Shown: positions 1 through 7,028, numbered from the stretch's first letter. The stretch: DNA of 10,650 nt from Clostridiales bacterium (GCA_022777455.1 JALFGI010000036.1:1-10650), one strand, 5' to 3'. The notes: generated by a model from the letters alone, not told the origin. Made by a program: numbers and translations.

Positions 1-166
1 GCCCGCGCGGAACCAACTTGCGGAATACACCAGTTCGGGCGAATTCGTACCATACCCGACATGGTGCCATTCAACGAAACGCTCACGTTCGTTACCTGGC
101 GGGCGGCTGCGAGCCGCCCCTACAGTGGGGGTGGTCGTTCATCGGGAATATTCTCCTTTTCCACAA
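1..166. repeat. Non-coding leader with three consecutive inverted repeats
   Basis: I see no convincing gene here. Three inverted repeats follow each other. ACCAT/ATGGT lies at 49-53 and 61-65 with a 7-nt loop. AACGAA/TTCGTT lies at 73-78 and 88-93; its stem continues, after one bulged A, into CG/CG around the loop CTCA. GGGCGGCT/AGCCGCCC lies at 101-108 and 112-119, a perfect 8-bp stem with a 3-nt loop. GCCCG at 1-5 could also pair with CGGGC at 36-40, so the element may begin left of the window. The GC-rich third hairpin has no T tract after it, so it is a poor intrinsic terminator. A dispersed extragenic repeat of the REP/BIME kind is plausible, but only one copy is visible here. The stems are seen directly; the repeat identity is inference. 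Confidence 0.4.
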
Positions 167-195
167 TTTACATTTGGTGCTTGAGATGATATACT
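167..195 (+). promoter_or_regulatory. Sigma-70-type promoter of the NCS2 permease
   Basis: TTTACA at 167-172 and TATACT at 190-195 each match the consensus hexamer at 5 of 6 positions and are 17 bp apart. Transcription should start near 202, giving a leader of only about 24 nt before the ATG at 226. That leaves no room for a purine riboswitch downstream of this promoter. An 8-bp palindrome, GAATATTC (146-153), lies just upstream of the -35 box and could be an operator, though this is unsupported. Confidence 0.6.
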
Positions 196-225
196 GTGGG
201 CAGAAAGAGAAAGAGAGGTTCCTTC

Positions 226-1626
226 ATGAAAACAACCTACCGTCTGTCCGAAACCGCCTTCCAGCTGGATGGCAGGATGCCGCTGAAGCAGGCCATCCCC
301 CTGGGACTGCAGCATGTGCTGGCCATGTTCGTGGGCAATCTGACCCCCCTGCTGATCATCACCGGCGCCTGCGGCCTTGCCGGGGGTGAATTCGCCGGTC
401 TGCAGCTGCACCTGCTGCAAAACGCCATGCTGGTGGCGGGCATCGTCACGTTGGTACAGCTGTTCTCCGTGGGCCCCATCGGCGGCAGAGTGCCCATCAT
501 CATGGGTACTTCCTCCGGCTTCATCGGGGTGTTCAACAGCGTTGCCGCCACCATGGGCGGCGGTGTGCTGGCCTATGGCGCGATTATGGGTGCCTCCATC
601 ATCGGCGGCCTGTTTGAAGGCGTGCTGGGCTTCTTCCTGAAGCCTCTGCGGAAATTCTTCCCCTCGGTGGTCACCGGCACCGTGGTCATGTCCATCGGTC
701 TGAGCCTGATCTCCGTGGGCATCAATTCCTTCGGCGGCGGCAATTCCGCCAAGGACTTCGGCTCCATGGAAAATCTGCTGCTGGCGATTTTCGTGCTGGT
801 GATGATTCTGATCTTCAAGCATGGCTTTACGGGCTTTGTCAGCTCCTCCGCCATCCTGTTGGGCATTATCTGCGGCTATGCGGCAGCCTTTATCATGGGC
901 TTTGTCCTGCCCACCACCGGCATCACCGCCGAGGGGGTGGAGTACACCAAGGCCTGGGTACTGAACTGGAGCAAGGTGGCGAATGCCGCCTGGTTTGAAA
1001 TTCCCAAGCTGCTGCCGGTGAAACCCGTGTTTGACCTGCGGGCCATTGTGCCGGTGCTCATCATGTTCGTGGTCACCGCCGTGGAGACCGTGGGCGACAT
1101 TTCCGGCGTGATGGAAGGCGGCCTGGGCAGAGAAGCCACGGACAAGGAGCTCTCCGGCGGCGTCATCTGCGATGGGCTTGGTTCCTCCTTCGCCGCCCTC
1201 TTCGGCGTGCTGCCCAACACCTCCTTCAGCCAGAACGTGGGCCTTGTTGCCATGACCAAGGTGGTCAACCGCTTTGCCCTGGCCACCGGCGCCATCTTCC
1301 TGATCCTGTGCGGCCTGTGCCCCAAGCTGGGCGCTCTGGTGTCCATCATGCCCCAGTCCGTGCTGGGCGGCGCAGCGGTGATGATGTTCTCCTCCATTGT
1401 CATCAGCGGCATTCAGCTGATCACCAAGGAACCGCTTTCCGCCCGGAATCTGTCCATCGTCTCCGTGGCCCTGGGCGTGGGCTACGGCATGGGCGCCAAC
1501 AGCGGCATTCTGGCCCAGGCACCCCAGGCGGTTCAGCTGATCTTCGGCGGCTCCGGCATCGTGCCCGCTGCCATGGTGGCAATCCTGCTGAACATCCTGC
1601 TGCCCAAAGAAAAAGCGGAGCAGTAA
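226..1626 (+). CDS. NCS2-family nucleobase (uracil/xanthine-type) permease
   Basis: Integral membrane nucleobase:cation symporter of the NCS2 (NAT/uracil-xanthine permease) family, 466 aa, a usual length. It would import a purine or pyrimidine base across the cytoplasmic membrane. Visible family marks are the QH motif in the first membrane segment (QHVLAMFVG, residues 29-37), the acidic TM8 motif around E287/D291, a conserved Asp at D316, and the NCS2 signature QNVGLVAMTK at 336-345. The protein is strongly hydrophobic, in line with the 14 membrane segments of the family. The ATG at 226 is preferred over the in-frame GTG at 196 because AGAGAGG (212-218) sits 7 nt before it and the GTG overlaps the promoter. 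It stands alone on the plus strand and converges on the Se/Mo operon. Next to a xanthine-dehydrogenase-like enzyme, a purine substrate is the natural inference, but uracil cannot be excluded. Confidence 0.93.
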   Translation: MKTTYRLSETAFQLDGRMPLKQAIPLGLQHVLAMFVGNLTPLLIITGACGLAGGEFAGLQLHLLQNAMLVAGIVTLVQLFSVGPIGGRVPIIMGTSSGFIGVFNSVAATMGGGVLAYGAIMGASIIGGLFEGVLGFFLKPLRKFFPSVVTGTVVMSIGLSLISVGINSFGGGNSAKDFGSMENLLLAIFVLVMILIFKHGFTGFVSSSAILLGIICGYAAAFIMGFVLPTTGITAEGVEYTKAWVLNWSKVANAAWFEIPKLLPVKPVFDLRAIVPVLIMFVVTAVETVGDISGVMEGGLGREATDKELSGGVICDGLGSSFAALFGVLPNTSFSQNVGLVAMTKVVNRFALATGAIFLILCGLCPKLGALVSIMPQSVLGGAAVMMFSSIVISGIQLITKEPLSARNLSIVSVALGVGYGMGANSGILAQAPQAVQLIFGGSGIVPAAMVAILLNILLPKEKAEQ

Positions 1627-1630
1627 TTCA

Positions 1631-2530
1631 TTACCGCTCCAGCAATTCCACCAGGGTTTCCCTGGTGTCCACATCCGCAAGTTCATATTCATCCCGGACG
1701 GGGAGCACACGCACCCGTTCGGGATATTTTTTTGCCAGAAAGCCGCCGCCCTTTCCCTCCGGGAGGCATCGCAGCTCCTCAAAAGCCCAGTGGGGAAACA
1801 GGATGGGGGCGCCGGGCTGTCCCGCAATCCCGGGACGCCAGATGGCATCGGGTTCACCTTCCCAGGCGGAAATGAGCGCCGCCACAGTTTCCCGGCGCAG
1901 CAGGGGCTGGTCCCCGGGGCAGAAGAGGCAGCCGCTCACAGTACCGATTGCTTCCAAGCCCAGGCGGACGGTGTCGCTGCGATAAGGCTCCCCGTGAAGC
2001 ACCGCCTCCACGCCCTGTTTGCGGCAAAAGTCAGCCACATCGGCGTGGCGGGTCACCACCACCCGGCGGGCAAACAGATCTTCCGTCGCAGAGAGGGCCC
2101 GGGCAATCATGGGCTGCCCATGAAAATCCGCCATCAGCTTGTTGCCCCCGAACCGCTTCCCCAGTCCGGAGGCCATAATGACACAGCCCAGGATTTTTGG
2201 GGGGAAATACCGATCAAATAATTCCCGGTTCGCCTGAATGCAGGCATTCCGGTAGGCTTCGTACTGTCCCAAAAAGGCTCTGCCCGCCGCCGTCAGGGTG
2301 CTGCCGCCACCGTCCTTGCCGCCTGCACTCCGCTGCGTCAAGGAATAACCCAGGGCGGATTCCGCCTGTTTGATGAGCTTCAGCGCCTTGCTGTAGGCCA
2401 TCTCCATGGAAGCAGCCGCACTGCGCAGGGAGCCGGTTTCCTCCACCAGACGCATCAGGCGGCAGGGGCCTTCCCCGAAGAATTTCTCTCCGTTTTCGTC
2501 CAAAAGCTGAATTTTTGTCACCTGCTTCAT
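1631..2530 (-). CDS. mocA: ModE-type HTH / MocA (YgfJ)-type molybdenum cofactor nucleotidyltransferase fusion
   Basis: A two-domain protein of 299 aa. Residues 1 to about 110 match the N-terminal winged helix-turn-helix domain of the molybdate regulator ModE, including the hallmark GGKDGGGSTLT (70-80) after the recognition-helix region (GSLRSAAASMEMAYSKA, 33-49). Residues 115-299 are a MobA-like NTP transferase: glycine-rich loop MASGLGKRFGGNKL (119-132), metal-binding CPGDQP (204-209) and terminal DVDTRETL (287-294). This domain resembles MocA/YgfJ, which adds CMP to molybdopterin for hydroxylases and is a regular SDMH companion. The TOBE molybdate-sensing domains of ModE are missing. The start at 2530 is chosen over an upstream in-frame ATG because GGAGGAGGAATACGG precedes it and it forms an ATGA overlap with yqeC. 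It is the last gene of the operon. Cofactor loading is the firm role; a regulatory role for the HTH is inference. Confidence 0.9.
   Translation of the reverse strand: MKQVTKIQLLDENGEKFFGEGPCRLMRLVEETGSLRSAAASMEMAYSKALKLIKQAESALGYSLTQRSAGGKDGGGSTLTAAGRAFLGQYEAYRNACIQANRELFDRYFPPKILGCVIMASGLGKRFGGNKLMADFHGQPMIARALSATEDLFARRVVVTRHADVADFCRKQGVEAVLHGEPYRSDTVRLGLEAIGTVSGCLFCPGDQPLLRRETVAALISAWEGEPDAIWRPGIAGQPGAPILFPHWAFEELRCLPEGKGGGFLAKKYPERVRVLPVRDEYELADVDTRETLVELLER
1649..1667 (+). terminator. Possible hairpin terminator at the convergent junction
   Basis: CACCAGGG (1649-1656), TTT, CCCTGGTG (1660-1667) is a perfect 8-bp stem with a 3-nt loop. It starts 22 nt after the permease stop, inside the last codons of the convergent ModE-MocA gene. 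No T-run follows on the plus strand, so it is not a classic intrinsic terminator. It could be a weak or Rho-aided stop, a 3'-end stabiliser, or chance within GC-rich coding DNA. Confidence 0.25.
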
Positions 2531-3141
2531 CCGTATTCCTCCTCCAGCAGGGAAAGAATTCTGCATTGTTCCTCCCGGCTGCCCCCGGCGGGGTACACCG
2601 TGAGGGCAACATGGTGATATTTTTTTCGCAGCGGGCGCAGATATCCCTCCCGGACCAGCTTTGCAATGTGCTCCAGGGTGATGGGGGTATCCTCCCATGC
2701 CCCCAGGCAGGCCATCACCAGCTCCGGGCGGTGGGCCACCTCTTTCAGAGGCTTGCCAATGGCCTGCAGACCGCAGACCACCACAATTTCCTCCACATTA
2801 TCATCAATCACCGGCTCGGACGCTTTGGGAAATTTGATGGGCTTTCGGGCGGAGCCGTCCGCCTCCACCAGCACCACATCCCCATGGCGGCAGACCCGGG
2901 CATAGGTTTCCGGGGAGAGGGCACGGATTTTCTCTCCCTCCGGGATGCCCGCCATGGCATAGCCCGTCCGGTGAAGCTGACGGATAATCTCCTCCGGGTC
3001 GTCGGTCAGCAGGGTATCCGGCTCAATGAACATATGGGTGGAGGTAGTGACGAACACGGTTTTCCCCGCCCCCCGATACTGTTCTGCCTGCCGGTGAATC
3101 AGGGTGGTCTTTCCACCGGCTCCCACAAAGGCTCTGATCAT
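2527..3141 (-). CDS. yqeC: YqeC, selenium-dependent hydroxylase accessory protein
   Basis: A 204-aa P-loop protein of the YqeC family, found with selenium-dependent molybdenum hydroxylases. The exact reaction is not established; maturation of the Se-Mo centre is the accepted guess. Seen here are a nucleotide-binding loop GAGGKTTL at the extreme N-terminus (7-14), VTTSTHM (31-37), and the family-typical LVEADGSARKPIKFP (91-105), whose acidic residues may hold the metal-nucleotide. The start at 3141 is chosen because the P-loop must lie near the N-terminus, because AAAGGAAA lies just upstream, and because it gives an ATGA overlap with the end of yqeB; an upstream in-frame start would add 26 unrelated residues. 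It overlaps the ModE-MocA gene by 4 nt at its 3' end, so translation of the three genes is probably coupled. Confidence 0.92.
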   Translation of the reverse strand: MIRAFVGAGGKTTLIHRQAEQYRGAGKTVFVTTSTHMFIEPDTLLTDDPEEIIRQLHRTGYAMAGIPEGEKIRALSPETYARVCRHGDVVLVEADGSARKPIKFPKASEPVIDDNVEEIVVVCGLQAIGKPLKEVAHRPELVMACLGAWEDTPITLEHIAKLVREGYLRPLRKKYHHVALTVYPAGGSREEQCRILSLLEEEYG

Positions 3142-3959
3142 AGGTTTCCTTTCAGGTGGAGGATGGCCTCCAGCACGCCTCCGGCAATGCACCGGGCTTT
3201 GTCGGATATGGTGAAGCAATTGTCGTACTCTTCCGTCCGAGGATCGATGTCCGCGATTTTGAAGCCTTTGGTCACGGGATAGCCGTCCCGGATCAGCCCC
3301 CGGAGCAAGCCCGTGAGAGAAGCCTGCACCGGAAGTCGCCCATCCGCTGTTTCCACAAAGGCAATGGTCTGTCCCTGAGTCACCGTGTCCGTTATTTTCG
3401 CAACATTTCGCAGAATTCCTGCCGCCGGGCTGTGGATGACCCGTTCTTTTCCGAAGCCTGCGATGATGCCGGGAACGCCGGTGTTGGGGGCAGCGGAGCC
3501 GGAATAGAGGACCTTGCCCAGATTGTGGCCCCGCTTGGTTTCCACCACGGCATCTACATCCACCCCCGCTGTGAAGCCGGGACCCAGGGCCACGGTGATG
3601 GGGGCCATGTCCCGATGGGTGCCGAGATTTTTCTTGGCAAGAATGGCATCCACAACCGCAAGGGGCTGAAACGCATCCATGCAGTCCCCTTCCGGGTCAA
3701 TCAGCATGGTGAGCGTTCCCTCCTTCAGGTAGGACTGTGCCTGCTCTGCGGAATTTGCAAGCAGGCAGGTCACGCCCTCCACGGTCTGACTGCCCTGGTA
3801 CACAGCCTCCGAAAAGGCCACATTTCTGCGAATGGCGGAGGGGTTCTCTGCTTCCAGGACCAGCAGGTCAAAGCCGCACTGATGGAGCTTGTAAATCGTA
3901 CCGGTGGCCAGGTCGCCGCCGCCCCGGACAATGATCAAATTATCGTTTATTCCAGACAT
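3138..3959 (-). CDS. yqeB: YqeB, selenium-dependent molybdenum hydroxylase system protein
   Basis: A 273-aa cytoplasmic protein of the YqeB family, one of the marker proteins of the SDMH trait. Its biochemical activity is unknown; proposals centre on inserting Se into, or maturing, the molybdenum hydroxylase. Recognisable blocks are IVRGGGDLATG near the N-terminus (10-20), a nucleotide-binding-like glycine-rich start; ALGPGFTAGVDVDAVVETKR (124-143); GVPGIIAGFGKERVIHSPA (161-179); and the C-terminal ISDKARCIAGGVLEAIL (251-267). The length is usual for the Clostridial form; E. coli YqeB is about twice as long. The start overlaps the last 13 nt of selD, with AAGGAAG about 10 nt before the ATG. 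Its 3' end overlaps yqeC by 4 nt. Recognition comes from motif memory, supported strongly by the neighbours. Confidence 0.92.
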   Translation of the reverse strand: MSGINDNLIIVRGGGDLATGTIYKLHQCGFDLLVLEAENPSAIRRNVAFSEAVYQGSQTVEGVTCLLANSAEQAQSYLKEGTLTMLIDPEGDCMDAFQPLAVVDAILAKKNLGTHRDMAPITVALGPGFTAGVDVDAVVETKRGHNLGKVLYSGSAAPNTGVPGIIAGFGKERVIHSPAAGILRNVAKITDTVTQGQTIAFVETADGRLPVQASLTGLLRGLIRDGYPVTKGFKIADIDPRTEEYDNCFTISDKARCIAGGVLEAILHLKGNL

Positions 3960-4984
3960 ATGAAGGAATCTTCCTTTTCTGTGACATAGCCTACCATCGC
4001 TGCCTGGGGAATTTTGTCCTGCAGCTCCCGCAAGCAGCTTTCCGCATCCTTTTCCGGCAGGGAAAATAAGAGTCCGCCGCTGGTCTGGGGGTCATAGAGG
4101 ATGTCCTGCATGGCAAGAGGAATATCCCGACAGCGTTTCACACCGCCCCCGGCATACTGCCGGTTCCGATAGGCCCCGGCGGGGACCAGGCCCATGGAGG
4201 CAAACTCCAGGGCTTCGGGGTGGAAGGGAACGCAGTCCACCATAATGTGCAGGGTGCAATTGCTCCCCTGGGCCATTTCATACCCATGGCCCAGCAGGGA
4301 AAAGCCGGTGACATCGGTGCAGCTGTGCACCGGGAATCTCACCATAACATCCCGGGCGGTCTTGTTCAGGGTGGCCATCTGGGCATGAATTCGGTTCAGA
4401 ACGGTGCCGTCCACCATATCCGCCTTGGCCGCCGTGGTGAGGATGCCAATGCCCAGGGGCTTGGTGAGGATCAGCACATCCCCGGGTTTGGCATTGCTGT
4501 TGGTCAGCACCTTTTCCGGGTGCACAAAGCCGGACACCGCCAGGCCATAGATGGGCTCAGCGCCGCGGATGGTGTGCCCGCCGGTGATGATGGCCCCTGC
4601 TTCATAGGCGGCGTCATAGCCGCCGCGAAGGATTTCCCGAATGGCTTCCTCCGGCATTCCCTCGGCGGCACAGAGAATGTTCAGCGCCAGCTTTGGCTCG
4701 CCGCCCATGGCGTATACATCGCTCATGGCATTGACGGCGGCGATCCTTCCATAGAGGAAGGGGTCGTCCACAATGGGCGGAAAAAAGTCGGTAGTCTGAA
4801 TCAGGGCGGTGTTCTCGTCCAGCACATACACGCTGGCATCGTCGCTTTTGTCATAGCCCACAATCAGGCGGGGGTCAGAATGGGCCTGAAAGCCCTCCAG
4901 CATTTTGGCGAGGGTTCCGGCCCCCAGCTTGGCCCCGCAGCCGGCACAGTTTGCCAGCTTGGTCAGCTTCACTTCTGTTTCCAT
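3947..4984 (-). CDS. selD: SelD, selenide, water dikinase (selenophosphate synthetase)
   Basis: Makes selenophosphate, AMP and phosphate from selenide and ATP; selenophosphate is the activated Se donor needed for the Se-Mo centre. The protein is 345 aa, full length. The catalytic segment NCAGCGAK (12-19) gives C16 and K19, corresponding to Cys17 and Lys20 of E. coli SelD. The second E. coli cysteine (Cys19) is Ala here, and an extra Cys lies at 13. This is a cysteine rather than a selenocysteine form. ATP/metal ligands sit in GYDKSDDASVY (43-53), TTDFFPPIVDDPF (64-76), NAMSDVYAMGG (85-95) and TDVTGFSLLGHG (223-234); the C-terminal signature is DPQTSGGLL (298-306). The ATG is 1 nt after the yedF stop (TGATATG) with no clear ribosome site, which points to translational coupling. 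No selA, selB or Sec-tRNA gene is in view. Confidence 0.97.
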   Translation of the reverse strand: METEVKLTKLANCAGCGAKLGAGTLAKMLEGFQAHSDPRLIVGYDKSDDASVYVLDENTALIQTTDFFPPIVDDPFLYGRIAAVNAMSDVYAMGGEPKLALNILCAAEGMPEEAIREILRGGYDAAYEAGAIITGGHTIRGAEPIYGLAVSGFVHPEKVLTNSNAKPGDVLILTKPLGIGILTTAAKADMVDGTVLNRIHAQMATLNKTARDVMVRFPVHSCTDVTGFSLLGHGYEMAQGSNCTLHIMVDCVPFHPEALEFASMGLVPAGAYRNRQYAGGGVKRCRDIPLAMQDILYDPQTSGGLLFSLPEKDAESCLRELQDKIPQAAMVGYVTEKEDSFICLE

Positions 4985-4985
4985 A

Positions 4986-5591
4986 TCAGGGTCTTACAAT
5001 GGCAGCGGCAGATTCCATGCGCTGCACAATGTCGTACATATTGGTCACGCCGCCCACTGCCAGCTTTTCCTTCAGACCGTAAAAGTCCAGGCAGGTGCCG
5101 CAGGTGAGTACGGTGACCCCCTCGGATTCCAGCAGCTTCAGATCCTCCAGGGTGTCGGCCCCTTCACAGGTCAGATAAGCCCCGGTGTTGTAGCACAGGA
5201 TGGTTTCGGGCAGCACATCCTGCTTGGTCAGGGCGAACACAAAGGCTTTCATCAATGCCTTTCCCAGTTTTTCCTCTCCGGAGCCCATGGTGTTGGCGGA
5301 GAGCACCACCAGCAGTCCCTTCTTCCGGGCATCCACGGCGCAGGACACTTCCTCTTCCTGCTTGCCCTCGCCGCCGATGTGCATGGTGACGGTGTATTCC
5401 GCGTCGCTCTGCTTTTCTCCCACAGCGGAAAAGCCCATGTGCTGGGCGAATCGCTGCAAATTCTGCACGGCGATTTCATTGTCCACCCGGACGATGAGGG
5501 TATCCCCAGGGTTCAGGGCTTCGGCGGCTTTTTTCGCGTTAACCACAGGCAGGGGGCAGGCCATGCCCCGGGCATCCAAGATTTTTTCCAT
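4986..5591 (-). CDS. yedF: YedF, TusA-like / DsrE-like selenium metabolism protein
   Basis: A 201-aa two-domain protein. Residues 1 to about 70 form a TusA/SirA-type persulfide carrier domain with the usual CPxP motif (LDARGMACPLPVV, 5-17; carrier Cys is C12). Residues about 92-195 form a DsrE-like domain with VVLSANTMGSG (95-105) and a CxxC-like pair in TCGTCLDFYGL (163-173; C164, C167). Proteins of this architecture beside selD are named selenium metabolism protein YedF. By analogy with TusA, C12 probably carries Se or S as a per-selenide or persulfide from the desulfurase encoded 2 nt upstream to SelD encoded 1 nt downstream. That transfer order is inference from gene order and family. GGGAGG lies about 7 nt before the ATG, within the last desulfurase codons. 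Confidence 0.93.
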   Translation of the reverse strand: MEKILDARGMACPLPVVNAKKAAEALNPGDTLIVRVDNEIAVQNLQRFAQHMGFSAVGEKQSDAEYTVTMHIGGEGKQEEEVSCAVDARKKGLLVVLSANTMGSGEEKLGKALMKAFVFALTKQDVLPETILCYNTGAYLTCEGADTLEDLKLLESEGVTVLTCGTCLDFYGLKEKLAVGGVTNMYDIVQRMESAAAIVRP

Positions 5592-5593
5592 AT

Positions 5594-6733
5594 TTATTCC
5601 TCCCGGGCAATTTCCTGTAGGGCGGAAATTGCGATGTTTATTTCTTCCATTGTATTGTAGTGGGAAAAGCTGAATCGGACGGCGCCCTGCTTTCCGGTTC
5701 CCAATGCATCGTGCAGCAGGGGAGCGCAGTGGGCGCCGGGGCGGGTGGCAATGCCATAGTCAGAAAACAGCACGTCGCTGACCTGGGCGGAATCGTAATC
5801 CCGGACGTTTAACGCCACGATGGGACAGCGGTTCTGTTGGGAAAAGTCGCCGTACAGAGTAATTCCGGGGATGTTTCGTACCCCTTCGTAAAACGCCCAC
5901 ATCCGTTCCAGCTCTTTTTCCCGGAGGGTGTGAATTCCCGTTTCCAGCAAATAGCGCACCCCGGCGTTCAGGCCCGCCAGGCCGTGGGCGTTCAGGGTGC
6001 CCGCCTCCAGGGCGGTAGGCATCCGGGCGGGATGGGCCCGGCTGTGGGACTGGATCCCGCTGCCGCCGGTGAGCAGGGGGCGAACCGTCACCCCCTCCCG
6101 GACATACAGCCCGCCGGTTCCCTGGGGGCCCAGGAGGCTCTTGTGCCCGGTAAAGCAGAGGATATCAATGCCCATTTTTTGCACATCGATGGGGAACACC
6201 CCTGCCGTCTGGGAGGCATCCACCAAAAATAATAGCCCATGGGCTTTGGCAATGGCACCAATGCGGCCAATGTCCAAAAGATTGCCCGTCAGGTTGGAGC
6301 CGTGAGTACAGACAATGGCCCGGGTATTGGGGCGTATGGCGGCTTCAAAATCTTCAAGGCGCACCCGCCCCAGGTGGTCGGCAGGCACGATCGTCAGCGC
6401 CGCCCCCTGGGCTTCCAGCTCGTACAGGGGGCGCAGGACGGAATTGTGTTCCAGCACCGTGGTAATCACATGGTCGCCGGGATGCACAGTCCCTTTGATG
6501 GCAACATTCAGGCTCTCCGTTGCGTTGGCGGTAAAGGCAATCCGGGCAGGGTCCTCCGCGCCAAAAAGCTGTGCCACCGCGCACCGGGCTTCATACACCG
6601 CCCGGGAGGCAAGGAGTGAGGGCTCATGGACCCCCCGGCCGGGATTGCCGAAGGAAGTCAGTGCCCGGGTTACCGCCTCTATAACGGCGGGAGGCTTTTG
6701 CAGTGTGGTTGCGGCATTGTCAAAATAAATCAT
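5594..6733 (-). CDS. Cysteine desulfurase / selenocysteine lyase, SufS/CsdB-like (class V aminotransferase)
   Basis: A pyridoxal-phosphate enzyme of 379 aa that frees sulfur from cysteine or selenium from selenocysteine as an enzyme-bound persulfide or selenide. It has the N-terminal IYFDNAATT (2-10), the PLP-stacking His in LEHNS (H96), VDASQTAG (171-178; D172 binds the pyridine nitrogen), the Schiff-base lysine in TGHKSLLGPQG (K198), and the active cysteine in RPGAHCAPLLH (C336). RxGxHCAP is the group II (SufS/CsdB) form, not the long-loop group I NifS/IscS form. No iron-sulfur scaffold gene (iscU/sufU) is adjacent; yedF and selD follow instead, so a role in selenium supply is likely. The start at 6733 is fixed by the family N-terminus, although its ribosome site is weak. 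Whether cysteine or selenocysteine is preferred cannot be read from the sequence. Confidence 0.93.
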   Translation of the reverse strand: MIYFDNAATTLQKPPAVIEAVTRALTSFGNPGRGVHEPSLLASRAVYEARCAVAQLFGAEDPARIAFTANATESLNVAIKGTVHPGDHVITTVLEHNSVLRPLYELEAQGAALTIVPADHLGRVRLEDFEAAIRPNTRAIVCTHGSNLTGNLLDIGRIGAIAKAHGLLFLVDASQTAGVFPIDVQKMGIDILCFTGHKSLLGPQGTGGLYVREGVTVRPLLTGGSGIQSHSRAHPARMPTALEAGTLNAHGLAGLNAGVRYLLETGIHTLREKELERMWAFYEGVRNIPGITLYGDFSQQNRCPIVALNVRDYDSAQVSDVLFSDYGIATRPGAHCAPLLHDALGTGKQGAVRFSFSHYNTMEEINIAISALQEIAREE

Positions 6734-6745
6734 AATCTGTTTCTG

Positions 6746-6982
6746 TCAAATCATCAGAAAATAGACACCCTGGATGGGGATTCCGGCACTTTTCGCCCCT
6801 TCCAGCAAGGTTTCCTCCGTCTTCGGCTCGGCGCACCAGGCCAGGCCGCAGTCGGCGGTGATTGCCCCGGGCACCGGGATCATCCGCCCCGGAAGCTGCC
6901 GGGTGATGCACAGGCTTTCCATGGCCATGGCATCGGTGGTGGTGTGGAAGGTGATAACTACCTTTTCCCTTTTCTGAATCAT
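6746..6982 (-). CDS. DUF3343 protein, putative Se/S carrier
   Basis: A small cytoplasmic protein of 78 aa and the first gene of the selenium operon. It matches DUF3343 (the putative Se/S carrier family) in size, in the opening VVITFHTTTDAMAMES (8-22 region), in RMIPVPGAITADCGLAW (33-49) with a conserved Cys (C45), and in the ending GIPIQGVYFL. The cysteine before GLA is the likely Se or S attachment site. Family members are usually found next to desulfurase and SelD-linked genes, as here. The ATG at 6982 is preferred because GAGG lies 9 nt upstream; in-frame ATGs at 6991 and 7030 would add 3 or 16 residues, and the latter would overlap the predicted promoter and leader. Twelve nt separate it from the desulfurase gene. 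Function is predicted, not shown. Confidence 0.85.
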   Translation of the reverse strand: MIQKREKVVITFHTTTDAMAMESLCITRQLPGRMIPVPGAITADCGLAWCAEPKTEETLLEGAKSAGIPIQGVYFLMI

Positions 6983-7009
6983 CGGCTCCATCCTCGTTGT
7001 AGTTTGAAA

Positions 7010-7028
7010 AGTATAACGCCAGTATAAC
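7010..7028 (+). repeat. Short direct repeat AGTATAAC x2, 11-bp period (candidate operator)
   Basis: AGTATAAC occurs at 7010-7017 and 7021-7028, so the copies repeat on the same face of the helix. They cover the -10 box and start region of the accessory-operon promoter. The first copy reads GTATAACG, close to one half (ATATAACG) of the E. coli ModE site, but no matching inverted half-site is found at ModE spacing. A regulator site is possible but unproved. Confidence 0.3.

Noticed and set aside
196..225. GTG start giving a permease 10 residues longer
   Set aside because: It overlaps the predicted transcription start region and has no ribosome site, whereas the ATG at 226 has AGAGAGG at 7 nt.
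120..225. Purine riboswitch before the permease
   Set aside because: The predicted leader is about 24 nt, and no conserved purine-aptamer core or paired arms are seen.
139..1857. Minus-strand open frame of 572 codons opposite the permease
   Set aside because: It is low-complexity in Gly, His and Asp, runs through the permease promoter and another gene's end, and matches no family; the plus-strand NCS2 motifs are clear.
1308..1985. Plus-strand open frame across the permease end and the convergent gene
   Set aside because: It overlaps two well-supported genes in the wrong frames and has Arg/Pro/Ser-rich composition typical of out-of-frame GC-rich DNA.
2531..2698. Longer N-terminus for the ModE-MocA fusion
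   Set aside because: The added 56 residues are composition-biased and overlap yqeC in another frame; the ATG at 2530 has a strong ribosome site and an ATGA overlap.
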